Source: Balamuthia mandrillaris
Lineage: Eukaryota > Discosea > Longamoebia > Balamuthiidae
DNA: 64,000 nt
Direction: 5' to 3'
Assembly (NCBI GenBank): GCA_031835245.1
Contig: JAVKOQ010000223.1
Coordinates: 1-64,000, forward strand
In this document: positions 1 to 9,912 of the stretch, piece after piece
Layout: every line of letters begins with the position of its first letter
Position numbering within the stretch: position 1 is the stretch's first letter
Made by a program: the position numbers and the translations under genes
The notes under the pieces: generated by a model
Told to the model about the DNA's origin: nothing
What the model saw: only the letters and a program-made list of their open reading frames with translations
Database searches by the model: none

Positions 1-143
1 ACTATTATCTATAACCTAGTTTTTGTTAACATAGATACTATAGTAACAAAAACTACTTGTTATACTATACTTCACCTGGGTTCCTCCTTTATTAAGAAAA
101 GAAGGACTGGATGAAGTGAAAGAGACAAGAGAACATCAAGGAA

Positions 144-1440
144 ATGCAGAAATGGATTGGCAACATGTGGAGGATAGTGGCAAAGCATAAAGCAGAGACC
201 AAAGCAGTTATTAAGCACCATGGTAGCATGGCAGCCTTGAAGGAACATTGGGCAAAGCTGGGAAGGAAGGATTCTTCCATTGGGAGCTTGCATCAAGAGG
301 AAGCAGGTCCAGAAGGACTGTCTTGGTCTGGCAGCAACTGGCTTAAGAAAAAGAGCTTTAATCTTGCATGGAAGAAAAGATTGAGGATGGGCAAAGCAGC
401 TGAAGTGGATAATATCGATGGGGAAATGATGAAGTATGGAGGTAAACATGTGCAAAACACAACTTGGACACTGATCAAGGCCATTGAGAACCAAGGAGTG
501 GGAACACGGGATGGTTATCCCCTTGTATAAGGCAGGAGATCCCCAGAACCCAGCATACTGTAGAGGTATTACCCTCCTATGCAAAGCAGCCAAGGTGTTT
601 GAGGGAGCTATCTTGGTGCAGTTGAACATACAAGCAAGAGAGCATGGGTGAATAAGTGATTGCCAGGGCAGATTTAGAAAAGGAAGAGGAGTCATGGATC
701 AAGTATGGCAGTTGAAGAAATGCCTGATGAAGAGAAGCAAAGAATTCACTTATATTTGCTCTGTTGAATATCAGCAAGGCATACGACATGCTTGACCATA
801 ACATACTGGCAAGGACATTGCACAAAAGAGAAGCAGAAGAGGCAGCAGTGGGCATCATTGCAGAGTTGTACTGTGGGATGACAAGTGTCATTCATGTGAA
901 TGGGCAACTCTCTGAGGAATTTCGGGTAGAAAGAAGAGTTAAGCAAGGAGGAGTTTTGTCTCCCTTCTTGTTCAATGTGTATATTGATTGATGTGGTGGC
1001 AAGAAAGCTACGGCAGAGGAAAAGGAAATATTTGCTTGTTGTTTGCAGATGATTTGGCAGTGGTGACCAGCGATCCTTTTAAGCTTCAGAGAAGACTAAA
1101 TGTGGCTCTAACTGCTAACATCACTATTAGAACCAAAGCAAAGAACCAAGACAGGAAAGAGAAAGACAAAATGAAAGAAGACATTTTATAAAAGCATAGC
1201 TGTGGTAGAACTTCTAAACTAGTGAAAGGTATTCAATTGGACATAGCTCAGTAATCACCAAGGAAGGTATACAGCTGCTCATAGTTAGAGAATTGTTCAA
1301 CAATCTGAAGAGGATAGTATGTGCTCTATATGCTGAGGAGGAAACAGTAGAACACCTCCTGTTAAGATGTTCAACTCTTTGGGAAAATAACTTTGATATC
1401 CAGAGTATAAACAACTGAAATGAAGAACAAGTTAAAAAGC
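144..1440 (+). pseudogene. Degenerate non-LTR retrotransposon (LINE-like) reverse transcriptase relic
   Basis: Conserved reverse-transcriptase blocks can be read in order across several frames: a KAAEVDNIDGEMMKYGG block near 390-440, an AYCRGITLL block near 555-580, a NISKAYDMLDH block near 765-797, QGGVLSPFLFN near 940-972, and a FADDLAVV catalytic box (the YADD position) near 1042-1065. A trailing EEETVEHLLLRC stretch near 1333-1370 resembles the zinc-finger-like tail found after LINE reverse transcriptases. Blocks are separated by stops and frameshifts, including TGA at 989-991, so the copy is dead. No 5' UTR, endonuclease domain or poly-A tail could be identified inside the window, so it is probably truncated on the left. 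The region is more AT-rich than the host genes downstream. Family assignment beyond 'LINE-type RT' is not possible by eye. Confidence 0.82.
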
Positions 1441-1454
1441 TAATCATATGACTA

Positions 1455-2698
1455 AAGGGTGTTCAAAAAATTGTGGTACATGTTAAATAAAAGTTACTAA
1501 GCCTCAAGTAAACTTTTTTTAATAAAATAGAGTGCAAAAAAAACTACAACAGTCAGGTATTAATACGTCCAGCTCCCATTGTTTTCATTACATGATTGAA
1601 GATGAGAAGGGATGAAAGAAACCAGCCTTTTTATCTGAGCCAAAGAAATTTCATCCCATGCAGCATTCATAGCTTCTTGCAGTTCCTTGAGTGTCTTTGG
1701 GTTCTGAGCTTGAACTTTGTCACTGATGATGGCCCAGAGGTTTTGTATCAAAGACAAGTCTAGAGAGTTCAAAGGCCAATCATCTGGGGGAATAAACATC
1801 ACAAAGTTTTGATGGATGAATTCTGTACTTGCCTTTGATGTATAAGCAGAGGCCCCATCTTGTTGAAGACATCAAATGGTTAAACCAAACATTTTGTTGA
1901 TGTTAGGCAGGGCGTGGGTCAGTATGTCCACATAGGTTTCAGTCTTGACATTTCCTTTGTAGCTGATAGGAGGGGTGGCTCCAAAGCTGGAAATGCCTCC
2001 CTAGACACAGTAAGTAGAAGGGTGTTTCACATGCTCAAAAACATACTCCACACCAGGATAATCCCACATTGTTTTTGCAGTTAGGAGCACTGAACAAGGG
2101 GAAGTGTTTCTCGCCAGTTATGAGAGTTTCTTCTCAGTTGTGAGAGAGGTAGGCCTGTGCAAAGTGAAGTCTTTGTTGCTTTTATTGTGGAGTCAATGTT
2201 TACTGTTTTACTTGCTGGAGTGGTATTATTCCCCCTTCTCTGAGCTCATTATGAATGGTGCTCTTGCTAATGTTTAATTCCTCTGATTTCAATCAATTGA
2301 GGTGTGTAAAGCAGGGGAACTTTCCTTGTGTTTTCTTCTTCATCTTTTTTTAGACTTAAGGGTTACGTTTTTGTGGTCATCCTGAGCTTGGTTTGTCGTT
2401 TGTAAATGGACGTTTATTGATGCTGTTAATCCATCTGTGGACCATAGTTGAAGGGCAACTCAAGTGCTGACTGATCTGTGCTGCTATGAGGCCATCATCA
2501 AGATATAAAGTTTGAATTTTGAGTCGAAGTGCTTCTTGCCCTTTAGGTACAGTTTCTCAACTACAGTTGGGCTGCCAGAGCTATGCTTGCACCTGAGTAA
2601 AGACTTGATTGTCATGGTCTCATCCTCACACTTACTCTCCATTTTGCTTTTTTCTTTTAGAAGAAAAAGAAAATTACTGAAATTTATTGGACACCCTT
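1455..2698 (-). mobile_element. Tc1/mariner-type DNA transposon, decayed, with TIRs and TA target sites
   Basis: The left end begins AAGGGTGTTCAAAAAATT at 1455 and the right end, read inward, begins AAGGGTGTCCAATAAATT at 2698, giving matching terminal inverted repeats. Each end is flanked by a TA dinucleotide (1453-1454 and 2699-2700), the target duplication typical of this superfamily, and the 1244-bp length fits too. On the minus strand an open stretch at 1560-1802 encodes the transposase C-terminus with the family signature (DDWPLNSLDLSLIQNLWAII), the place of the third catalytic acid. The usual SPDLNPIENLW reads SLDLSLIQNLW here, so the Tc1-type glutamate position is Q. The N-terminal helix-turn-helix part (about 2650-2380) is broken by stops. 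The element sits directly after the LINE relic, so it may have inserted into it or at its edge. Confidence 0.88.
1560..1802 (-). pseudogene. Transposase C-terminal fragment (Tc1/mariner)
   Basis: This 80-codon open stretch is the best preserved part of the mariner transposase. It contains the WPxNSxDLxxIxNLW signature and then the amphipathic LKELQEAMNAAWDEI segment commonly found at the end of these transposases. Upstream minus-strand sequence continues the homology only in fragments separated by stop codons, and the catalytic first and second aspartates could not be placed in one frame. It is therefore annotated as a pseudogene within the transposon at 1455-2698. Confidence 0.75.
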
Positions 2699-2700
2699 TA

Positions 2701-3596
2701 TACAAAGCTTTTGTCAAGTGAAAGAAATGCAACAAAGCACAAGAGATAAAACAATGCAAGCAAAGTTGTAAACAGATCATGGGCAGTAAAAGCAATTTGA
2801 AAGTGTGGATATTGTCAGCATTTCATCAATCCTTAGGAGTAATCTAAAAAAAGCAAAGGAGATTGTAAAAAAAAAAGATAGAGAAAAAAGGAGGATACAA
2901 ATAGTGCAAAGCTAGTCTAAAAGCTTTCAACTCTTTTCACTTGTTTTAGTAAACAATTGAAAAGGGATTGAGGATGAAGGAGTAAGAACAGTAAAAGTAC
3001 ACTAAGTATGTACAATGCTTACTTTTTATATATGGTTTGATGTTGCTCTTAGAGCAAATAAAGAGCAGATAAACATTTATAAACTTCTTATAACTACTAT
3101 TAGCTGTTCATAAGCAACAAAGCTAGAGCTCCATAGAATAAAATGGTTAAAGGAATATGGCTTTAACTAAGGAATCATATCATAGAACACTAGGAAGATC
3201 AAGGTGGAAAGAGCTCATGTGCTTTAGAGGATGGATTAAAAATACTGAAGATAAAGGCTGGTGTAATTATTATTCTGATGGATTATATTCTATAACTGAA
3301 ACTTGAAGGGAAAATTGTAGTCAGTGAGTTCAAAATCTTCAAATCATAAAAGTTGAACTGAGGAAAAGCATGGTTCCTAGCAAATGAGATGAATTATAAC
3401 AACAAGAGATGAGACAGTGCAAGCAAAGTTGTAAAAAAATATATAAACATTATGAGCAGGAAGAGCAGCAAGCTAAGCACTTTTCCAAATATAGCAAGCC
3501 AGCCGCCTCAAACAACTATTCACCCTAATAGGAAGAGAGAAGCCTCACTTTCTGTCTTCTTGCAACTACCCACCCACCCACGCCTGTGCCAGAGTG
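2701..3596. other. AT-rich intergenic sequence after the transposon; short dispersed direct repeat
   Basis: No coding region is supported here. A direct repeat is visible: 2740-2772 and 3403-3434 share AAGAGAT, then a TGCAAGCAAAGTTGTAAA core, and both are followed by a similar ATxATGxGCAG stretch. The last 100 bp become GC-richer towards the phosphatase start. The promoter of the PP2C gene must lie in the right half, but no clear element is visible. Confidence 0.6.
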
Positions 3597-4938
3597 ATGA
3601 TGATGAGCTGGAGCTCCAATCTCTCCGTCCATAGACCCGTCTTGCTCGCCACTGCCGCCGCAAGAGGTGGTGGGCTGACCTGCAAGCTGATTGCGGGACA
3701 ACGGCGGGCGCCACTTGCCCACCTCAGAGTGGGCTTCAACACGTTGTGTCAACTACAACCTCGGCGTTGTTTTGCCTCCACAACGCATGCCTCGGGCGGA
3801 GGTGTGGGAAGTGGAGCCGCTGGCCAGACCACCACCAAACATGCGCGCGTTGGTTGCAACTTTCACTTCCGGGCAGCGGCCTACAACCTCCCTCACCCTG
3901 ATAAGGCACAAAAAGGCGGAGAAGATGCTTACTACATCTCTGACACTGAGAAAAGTCTTGGCGTCGCTGATGGGGTATTTTGGCCCTTCTTTTTTTAAAA
4001 TGCGGCACAACCACTAATCCCAACCAACAGGTAGGAGGGTGGGCCACTCACAACATCGATCCTGCCCTATTCTCCAGAAAGCTCATGGAAGAGGCACACA
4101 AAGCAGCTGATATTAAAGTCAAACAAATGTTAATGGAGAGCAAAGAACGACTTCACCAGGAGGAAGCAAAGCAACACAAATCACCGCTAGTCACAACCGA
4201 CATCCTTGACATGGCTTTGCAGAAGACCAAGCACATTACAGGTTTTTTTTTCAGTCCTCCAAGCCATTTTTTTGTTTGTTTTTGTGTTATCGCCTGACCT
4301 CTGCTGCTGTTGGATGATTTGTCTCGTCAGGTTCAAGTACTGCCCTAGTTTTGCTGTTGGATGATTGTGTGCTGAACGCCTCCTATTTGGGCGATTCCTC
4401 CTTTATGGTCATTCGGGACAGCCAAATTATTCACCGTTCAGAAGAGCAGCAGCACTGTATCTCTTCCCGTTCTTTTTTTTTTTTTTTTTTGCTGCCACAG
4501 CATTTAACACTTTGTTCTTGCTCTCTTCATCATTTTCCGCTCTTTCTTTCTCCTTTCTCTCTCTCCTCTTGTAAAGACTTCAATTGCCCATACCAGCTTG
4601 GTTCTGATGGGGACTCCCCAAGAAAGGCTGTGGAGACGACACTGGAAATGCAAGAGGGCGACATTATCATTGTGGGTACAGATGGACTCTTCGACAACAT
4701 GTTTGACAAGCAAATTTTAGATCTGGTGAACCAAGCAAAGCAAAAAGGTATGAGCGAAGAAGCTATAGCCCAACTGCTCGCAAAGAATGCCCAAGCTATT
4801 GCCAAGAAACCAAACGTGGAGGTGCCCTTCGGTGTAAATTGTTACAAAATGCGTGGCCTTCGCTATCTTGGGGGTAAGCTAGATGATGTTTGCGTCATAG
4901 TTGCCACCATCCAACGTCCTAACAAAAATAAACTTTAA
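3597..4938 (+). CDS. PPTC7: PPTC7/PTC7-like mitochondrial PP2C-type protein phosphatase
   Basis: Four exons (3597-3974, 4031-4241, 4331-4456, 4577-4938) splice to a 358-codon protein whose frame closes exactly. The N-terminus (about 60 residues) is rich in R, A and S and lacks acidic residues, as expected of a mitochondrial transit peptide. The PP2C core follows: KGGEDAYY and the metal-binding motif ADGVGGWATH, which is recreated across the first intron, then SSTALVLL, ASYLGDSSFMV, SEEQQHYFNCPYQLG, the GTDGLFDNM motif and a C-terminal LDDVCVIVATI. These are the hallmarks of the SpoIIE/PTC7 branch, Mg/Mn-dependent Ser/Thr phosphatases that dephosphorylate mitochondrial matrix proteins and support coenzyme Q synthesis in yeast and mammals. 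A run of in-frame ATG codons starts at 3597; the preceding GTG and TGA exclude a longer ATG start. The intron before exon 4 carries a poly-T run. Confidence 0.93.
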
Positions 4939-5082
4939 AAATCTCGCTCTCTCACATCTCTGCTCATGTTCTATATCTACTCATTACAAAACAACCAGAT
5001 AAAGACCGGATGGGGTGAATCAAAGTAAGAGAGAGTGCATACAAACGAGAGACGAGACATGACAAAGGAATCTTCGCTTATT

Positions 5083-6382
5083 TTAAGGAGGAGAAGGTCC
5101 ACATTCAGGGACTTGGAGATCAACATAGCTGAGGCTGGGGTAGTCGTCGAAAAAGGGGCAGTTGAATGCGGTCCGAGCGTTTGGAGGGCAGGCTGTGGTA
5201 GTGCATGACCCTTCAATGGTGTCAAGGAAACCAAATTCGTAGAGAGGACCATCAAACGTGATGGCCTCGATGTATCTAGGAGTTGGAGACTGCGCATCCG
5301 CCACGACTGCCATTATAAGGGTAACAACAAGTTTGAAACGGTGTCAATCAAGGAAAACAGATCAGGATGATAAACAATAACAAAGTATAATGGTTGGATG
5401 AGGGTCAGCAAGAAGTGAGGTTAGGGCGGAGAAGAGAAAAAGAAGAGCCACATGTGACCAAACCTCTATAATCAGCAGTGTAGTGCTTAACGACTGCATT
5501 TCGCATGCGAACCACTGTGACAGGAAGCCGGGCAGTTTGCTGAGCATAAGACTGAACAAATAAAACAAGCTCGAAAGTGGGGGGCTCCAAGCTGTCTCCA
5601 ACAACTGTGTTGGCAGCAGCTGAAAAAAGATTGTTACAATGATTGGAGATAAGATGAGAGGCGGTAGAACGATAAATAACCAAAGAGAAAACCCACCTTC
5701 AAACCACAGAGGGCTGACTTCATCCGGGCGCCTGTACATGACAAGGGGTCCGACGGTTTTGTGTGATACTCCCGCTCTCGCGAAGGTGTACAGTCTTGAA
5801 AAGTCAAGATCGAAGGAGAATCCAGCAAGTGGAAGGGAGCCACCTATACCACTTCCTATTACCTGGGAGGTTCCTGATAGAAATATATTCACGAATGTGA
5901 GAAAATTCGGACTATGATGTTAATCAGGACTGGTGGCGGGAGGCTGATAGATGCCGTGATGCCAGAGGACTATAAGATCGTCCGCCTACGAAACATCCAC
6001 CACTCGAGGGTACCGCGTGGCGTTTTGAGAAAAGTGTGGGGAAAACGATATTTCACTCACCTGGTTCGGGGTCCAACAGGTCCACCCGAGGGGCAAGATT
6101 GCGAAGTTGTTGGCCGAGGTTATCGTCATTTCTATGCTGTGCTTCAAAAGTGCGTAACTCATTCATCTGTTGTTTCTGTTGACGTATGACCTTCATGAAG
6201 TCGTGCTTGATACCCGCTTCTCGCTGAAACTCTCCAACATCCAAAGACCTTCTGGCCCCTCCCCCCAAATCGTCATTCTTGAACACATAAGCCCAAGCAC
6301 TAAATCCTTGTGCAACCGTCGCCGTCACGCTACACAGCACCAGTAATGCCAGGGCACCTAGCACAACTCGAGTGCGCTGCAT
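5083..6382 (-). CDS. Secreted protein of unknown family
   Basis: Four exons on the minus strand (6061-6382, 5697-5873, 5464-5619, 5083-5306) give a 292-residue protein with exact frame. Residues 1-25 form a classical signal peptide (MQRTRVV, a leucine/valine core, then AQG). The mature part begins with a charged, probably helical segment (EFQREAGIKHDFMKVIRQQ) and continues into a beta-rich region with TSQVIGSGIGGSLPLAGF, FELVLFVQSYAQQ and VADAQSPTPRYIEAITFDG. The last exon contains four cysteines. There is no second membrane segment, so it is likely secreted or lumenal. I do not recognise the family. It is convergent with the PP2C gene, whose stop lies about 145 bp away. All three introns have GT-AG ends. 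Confidence 0.72.
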
Positions 6383-6869
6383 CCTTGGGCGGTGCCTCTT
6401 CTCTCCCTCTTTCTTTGCTTCCTTTCAGCGCTGTTGGCCAAACGACCAGACTCTCTATTTAGACTAAAAAGGGAGGGGGTGATTGGACAGAACACGCCGA
6501 AACTCCGAAAATCATCTGAGGGGTGGTGTAACCATTTGTGCATGAATGCCCCAACCTAATAGTGAAGACTTAGCAAAGGGGGGGGAAAGCGGGGATGGCC
6601 CAGCGAAGAAGAAGGGGCGTTGGCATTTCCGGCTTGCAACGGTTGCACCAACACAAGGTCTCTCCTCCTCCTTGCGCCCTCCCTCTCTCCTCTCTCCTCT
6701 CTCCTCTCAGGCGTGTTTAACACGGAAGCGGCCAACAGGAAACGTTTAGCCTGGCGGGCTCCCAACTGGAAGAAGAGAGAGTAAAATGGGTATGGGTCTC
6801 CATTGCCTTTTGCATCATGTTCGCATTAGTTTGTTTGTTTTGGGTGCTTATGTACTAGAGTCTAAGTAG

Positions 6870-7376
6870 ATGCAACAACAACTTGGCTTGTTCCGAGAGA
6901 ACTTGGCCAAGTTTGCTGCTAAATACAAGAAAGAGATAAACAAAAACCCCGAGTTCCGCCAGCAGTTCCAAAGCATGTGTGCTTCCATTGGCGTTGACCC
7001 ATTAGCTTGTAAGCGCTTTCTCCTATTCCACACTCCTTGTGTTAATCTACCTTTCTCCCTCTTTTCTCCCGTCAATGTTATGCGTTCTCCGTTGCGCACC
7101 TCTTCCCTCTCCTCTTCCTTCTCGTACGGAAGCAAACAAAGGATTCTGGGCGGAGTTGTTGGGGGTTGGGAATTTTTACTATGAGTTGGCAGTGCAAATA
7201 GTGGATGTGTGCTTGCGAACCCGACCAACCAACGGCGGTCTGATTGAACTTTCGGAGCTGCAGAAACACCTCGAAAAAATGAGAGTAGGACTTCACCAAC
7301 AAACCATAACACGGTACGTGGTAATCCTTTCATTTGTAAATTTGAGTCCTCAAATATCTCCCTTCTTCCTTCTTTT

Positions 7377-7460
<84 letters not shown>

Positions 7461-7861
7461 GTTGTTCTGGCAACAGGGATGATATCGAGCGTGCCATCAA
7501 AAAGCTGAATACATTAGGCAACGGCTTTAAAATTCTTCCTGTGGGATGCAAGTTGATTGTACAATCCGTCCCATGCGAGCTCAGTAGTGACCACAGTGCT
7601 GTTCTTAGTCTAGCCCAAGACACCTTTTATGTGACCCAGGGTCAACTTCGCAACGAACTCGGTTGGGTTCAACACCGGATAGACGCTGTATTGGTAAGCT
7701 AGCAGACTGCTTACTTTTATTCCCTGAACACCTGCAGGGTGGCCATGAACTAAACAACAAGAAAACAGAACCTAATGCTGCAGGAAGGCATGGCATGGGT
7801 TGATGAGCAGGCCTCCGAAACGCAGTACTGGTTCCCTGCGTTGATGACCCAGTTTTATTGA
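6870..7861 (+). CDS. SNF8: ESCRT-II subunit SNF8/VPS22
   Basis: Exons 6870-7008, 7133-7313, 7477-7693 and 7784-7861 encode 204 residues that align along almost the whole of VPS22. Landmarks are [69 protein letters not shown]-like LIVQSVP, and the terminal [14 protein letters not shown]8 forms the ESCRT-II core with VPS36 and VPS25 and sorts ubiquitinated cargo into multivesicular bodies on endosomes. The usual N-terminal RRGVGAG-type segment of about 35 residues is not present before the first in-frame ATG at 6870. Either it lies in an upstream exon that I could not identify, or this start is internal. The second intron is almost entirely a (TC) microsatellite. Confidence 0.93.
7379..7454 (+). 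repeat. (TC)n microsatellite in SNF8 intron
   Basis: About 38 uninterrupted TC dinucleotides fill the intron between exons 2 and 3 of SNF8, just upstream of its CAACAG acceptor. On the sense strand it doubles as a polypyrimidine tract. Confidence 0.95.
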
Positions 7862-8344
7862 AGATCATAAGATCTAAAGAAAGCGAGAAAAATTTCGTCC
7901 GTCGACAATAAAGGGTTGTTGTACACCATTTCCTTTTGTGGAACATTGTTCCTATTGGAGAAAATTTTCCGTAACTCCGCACGAAATCCTACCGGCCCCT
8001 GTTCGCTGGTTTTTCTCAGAGGAAACCGTTCCCGCCTTTTGCGTTGCGGCACGGTACTAGTTATTTTCCTGGTACCTTTCTGTATTAATTCCTAGGCCCA
8101 GCTCTGTCTATTTTCTGGCTTTTTCCACTTTTTATTTCTTTTTTCTTTGTTTTTCCTCTTTCGCATAACACTTGAACAGCAACAGCAACAAAGAGCAAGC
8201 AAGATTCTTTATATTTTGCACTTTCTATACAACCAGCAGCACCCAACACACCCCACCTTTTCGTTTTCGTTTTTCAAACGTTTTGGATTGTTGCTGCCCC
8301 TTGTAATTTGATATTCTTCCCCCCCATCCTACTACCACATCAAC
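7862..8344. other. Intergenic region between SNF8 and the first ankyrin gene
   Basis: No ORF is supported. The right part is pyrimidine-rich (CTTTTT runs) with A/C-rich blocks before the ATG at 8345, as expected of a 5' UTR. A GTCGACAAT motif lies at 7901-7909 (listed separately). Confidence 0.55.
7901..7909 (+). promoter_or_regulatory. GTCGACAAT motif, candidate promoter element
   Basis: One of several intergenic copies of GTCGACAA(T/C/A) in this window. It lies 39 bp after the SNF8 stop and about 440 bp before the ankyrin ATG. The function is inferred only from recurrence and location. Confidence 0.35.
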
Positions 8345-9313
8345 ATGCAATCCACTGTTCTGTTTAGTTATCCCCCTTCTTCCTCACCCAGTCAGCATCT
8401 ACATACGGAAGAGGATGAAACGAGGGGACAGGGAGGCATGTGTAGGGCCGCTTGGGAGGGAAACCTCAAGGTGCTACAAGGGCTGGTAGAGGAAGTAAGA
8501 CGAGGCAAGAATGAGATGCTGGCAGGCTATGGGCCCCTCCACTTTGCCGCCTCCCTTAACAACGTGGACATAGTGAATTTTCTTTTGGAGAACGGGATGG
8601 ACAAAAACTCTAGGGACGCGGAAGGCAACACCCCTTTGATGTGGGCGGTGGCTTCTAACGGTTCGGAGGAGCTTATGGAGGCGTTTGTGGACCACGGCGC
8701 AGATGTAAATATCCAAAACTACGCCGGTGAGACTGCTTTGTACAGAGCCTCCCAACTTGGAATGGTGGAGAAGGTAGAGTTTCTGCTGGAAAATGGAGCC
8801 AACGTCTTTGTGACTACCATGGACGGGGCCACCGCCCTCCATGCCGCCGCCGCTGTTGGTGACGAGGAGATCGTGGAGGTCTTGGCCAAACACGGCGCCC
8901 CCCTCAACGCCCGAGATCACGAAGGTGACACCGCGCTTCACTGGGCCGTGCGTGAGGAGCACCCGGATTGCGTTCGCCTCTTGGTGGCCCTTGGAGCCTC
9001 CCTTGCGTTACCCAACGAGGACGGCGAGACCCCCCTCGACCTGGCTTCCTCTTGCCAAGACCAAGCCATGGTCATGTGCATTGCCTCCCTCTTGCAAGCC
9101 GTTGCCGGTAACAAGTCCTGGGAGCTCTTCTATGCTGCCTCCTGTGATGATAACGTGCAGCAGCAGCCTGGCCACCTCCTTAGCGTAGAGATGTTAGGGA
9201 AAGAGCTGGCTCTGGCTAACCACAACTTGGGAAGCCTTTCCCTCCGCGAGAAGCACAGCAACCCACCTTTCCCTACCGCCACTGGACGAAGTGCTCTGCC
9301 CGTGGCCTTTTAA
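8345..9313 (+). CDS. Ankyrin-repeat protein, intronless
   Basis: A single exon of 322 codons. After a 25-residue leader there are about six consecutive ankyrin repeats (roughly residues 35-240), seen as GYGPLHFAASLNNVDIVNFL, GNTPLMWAVASNG, GETALYRASQLGMVEKVEFL, GATALHAAAAVGDEEIVEVL, GDTALHWAVREEH and GETPLDLASS. Only the repeat consensus is recognisable; the C-terminal 80 residues have no known domain. Ankyrin stacks mediate protein-protein contacts, so no specific role can be named. It lies head-to-tail with a second intronless ankyrin gene at 9913, although the two differ in sequence. Intronless genes are rare in this window. Confidence 0.88.
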   Translation: MQSTVLFSYPPSSSPSQHLHTEEDETRGQGGMCRAAWEGNLKVLQGLVEEVRRGKNEMLAGYGPLHFAASLNNVDIVNFLLENGMDKNSRDAEGNTPLMWAVASNGSEELMEAFVDHGADVNIQNYAGETALYRASQLGMVEKVEFLLENGANVFVTTMDGATALHAAAAVGDEEIVEVLAKHGAPLNARDHEGDTALHWAVREEHPDCVRLLVALGASLALPNEDGETPLDLASSCQDQAMVMCIASLLQAVAGNKSWELFYAASCDDNVQQQPGHLLSVEMLGKELALANHNLGSLSLREKHSNPPFPTATGRSALPVAF

Positions 9314-9912
9314 ATGCAGAACCCCTTCTGTTTTTATTTGCCGATAGTGTGTGTGGATTTGTTGGGAAGCTTGCTCTCCCGTGCTCACGGTTGGATGGAT
9401 TGGACCCTTCTTTGTAACCTTTGTTGTTTTCCTCTACTACGATTCTATTGTGTCATTACTTTCTCTCTTCCTTGCTTTTAGCAGCACTTGTGAATAATAA
9501 ACCAAACGAAACTGTTGTAATGTAGCTTGTCTTCTTCCCCAAGGCTCTTCTTCATCTCTCTTCTCTCTTCTCTCTTCTCTTGCCCGTCTGCTGGTGGGGC
9601 AAACAAACCTAGCAACCGACCGACCGACCAACGCTGGGGGCATTTGCTGTGTGCGGATAGCCGTATCCGCGTTGCTATATATCCCTTTTGGCACCAGAAA
9701 AGAGAGAAGAAAGCGGAGGAGGAGGGGGAATAAGTTTTTTCATTCGCCGTGTGTAAAGAGGAGAAGAAGAGGAAGAAAGACACGCCAAGCAAAGGTAAGC
9801 TATTTGTGCGGCAGCCTGTTGTTTTTGATGTTTGTTGGGCGAGCAGCAGCTCGTCGTTGACACCCACTCACCGTAACGCCCTGCCCCAATATATTTTGCA
9901 GGTTGCAAACAG
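9314..9912 (+). other. Intergenic region and 5' UTR intron of the second ankyrin gene
   Basis: A likely 3' end of the first ankyrin gene lies near GAATAATAAACC (about 9492-9503). A consensus donor GGTAAGC at 9794 and a TTTTGCAG acceptor ending near 9901, 12 bp before the ATG at 9913, suggest a roughly 107-bp intron in the 5' UTR of the downstream ankyrin gene. Short C/G/A-rich repeats (ACCGACCGACCGACC) occur near 9615. Confidence 0.5.

Noticed and set aside
5639-6189. Plus-strand ORFs opposite the secreted protein gene
   Set aside because: They are antisense to exons and introns with correct splice signals on the minus strand and show no domain.
7330-7623. Minus-strand polyarginine/glutamate ORF
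   Set aside because: It arises from the (TC)n microsatellite in the SNF8 intron and is antisense to SNF8 exons.
8474-8962. Minus-strand ORF opposite the first ankyrin gene
   Set aside because: Antisense shadow; the plus strand has clear ankyrin repeats.
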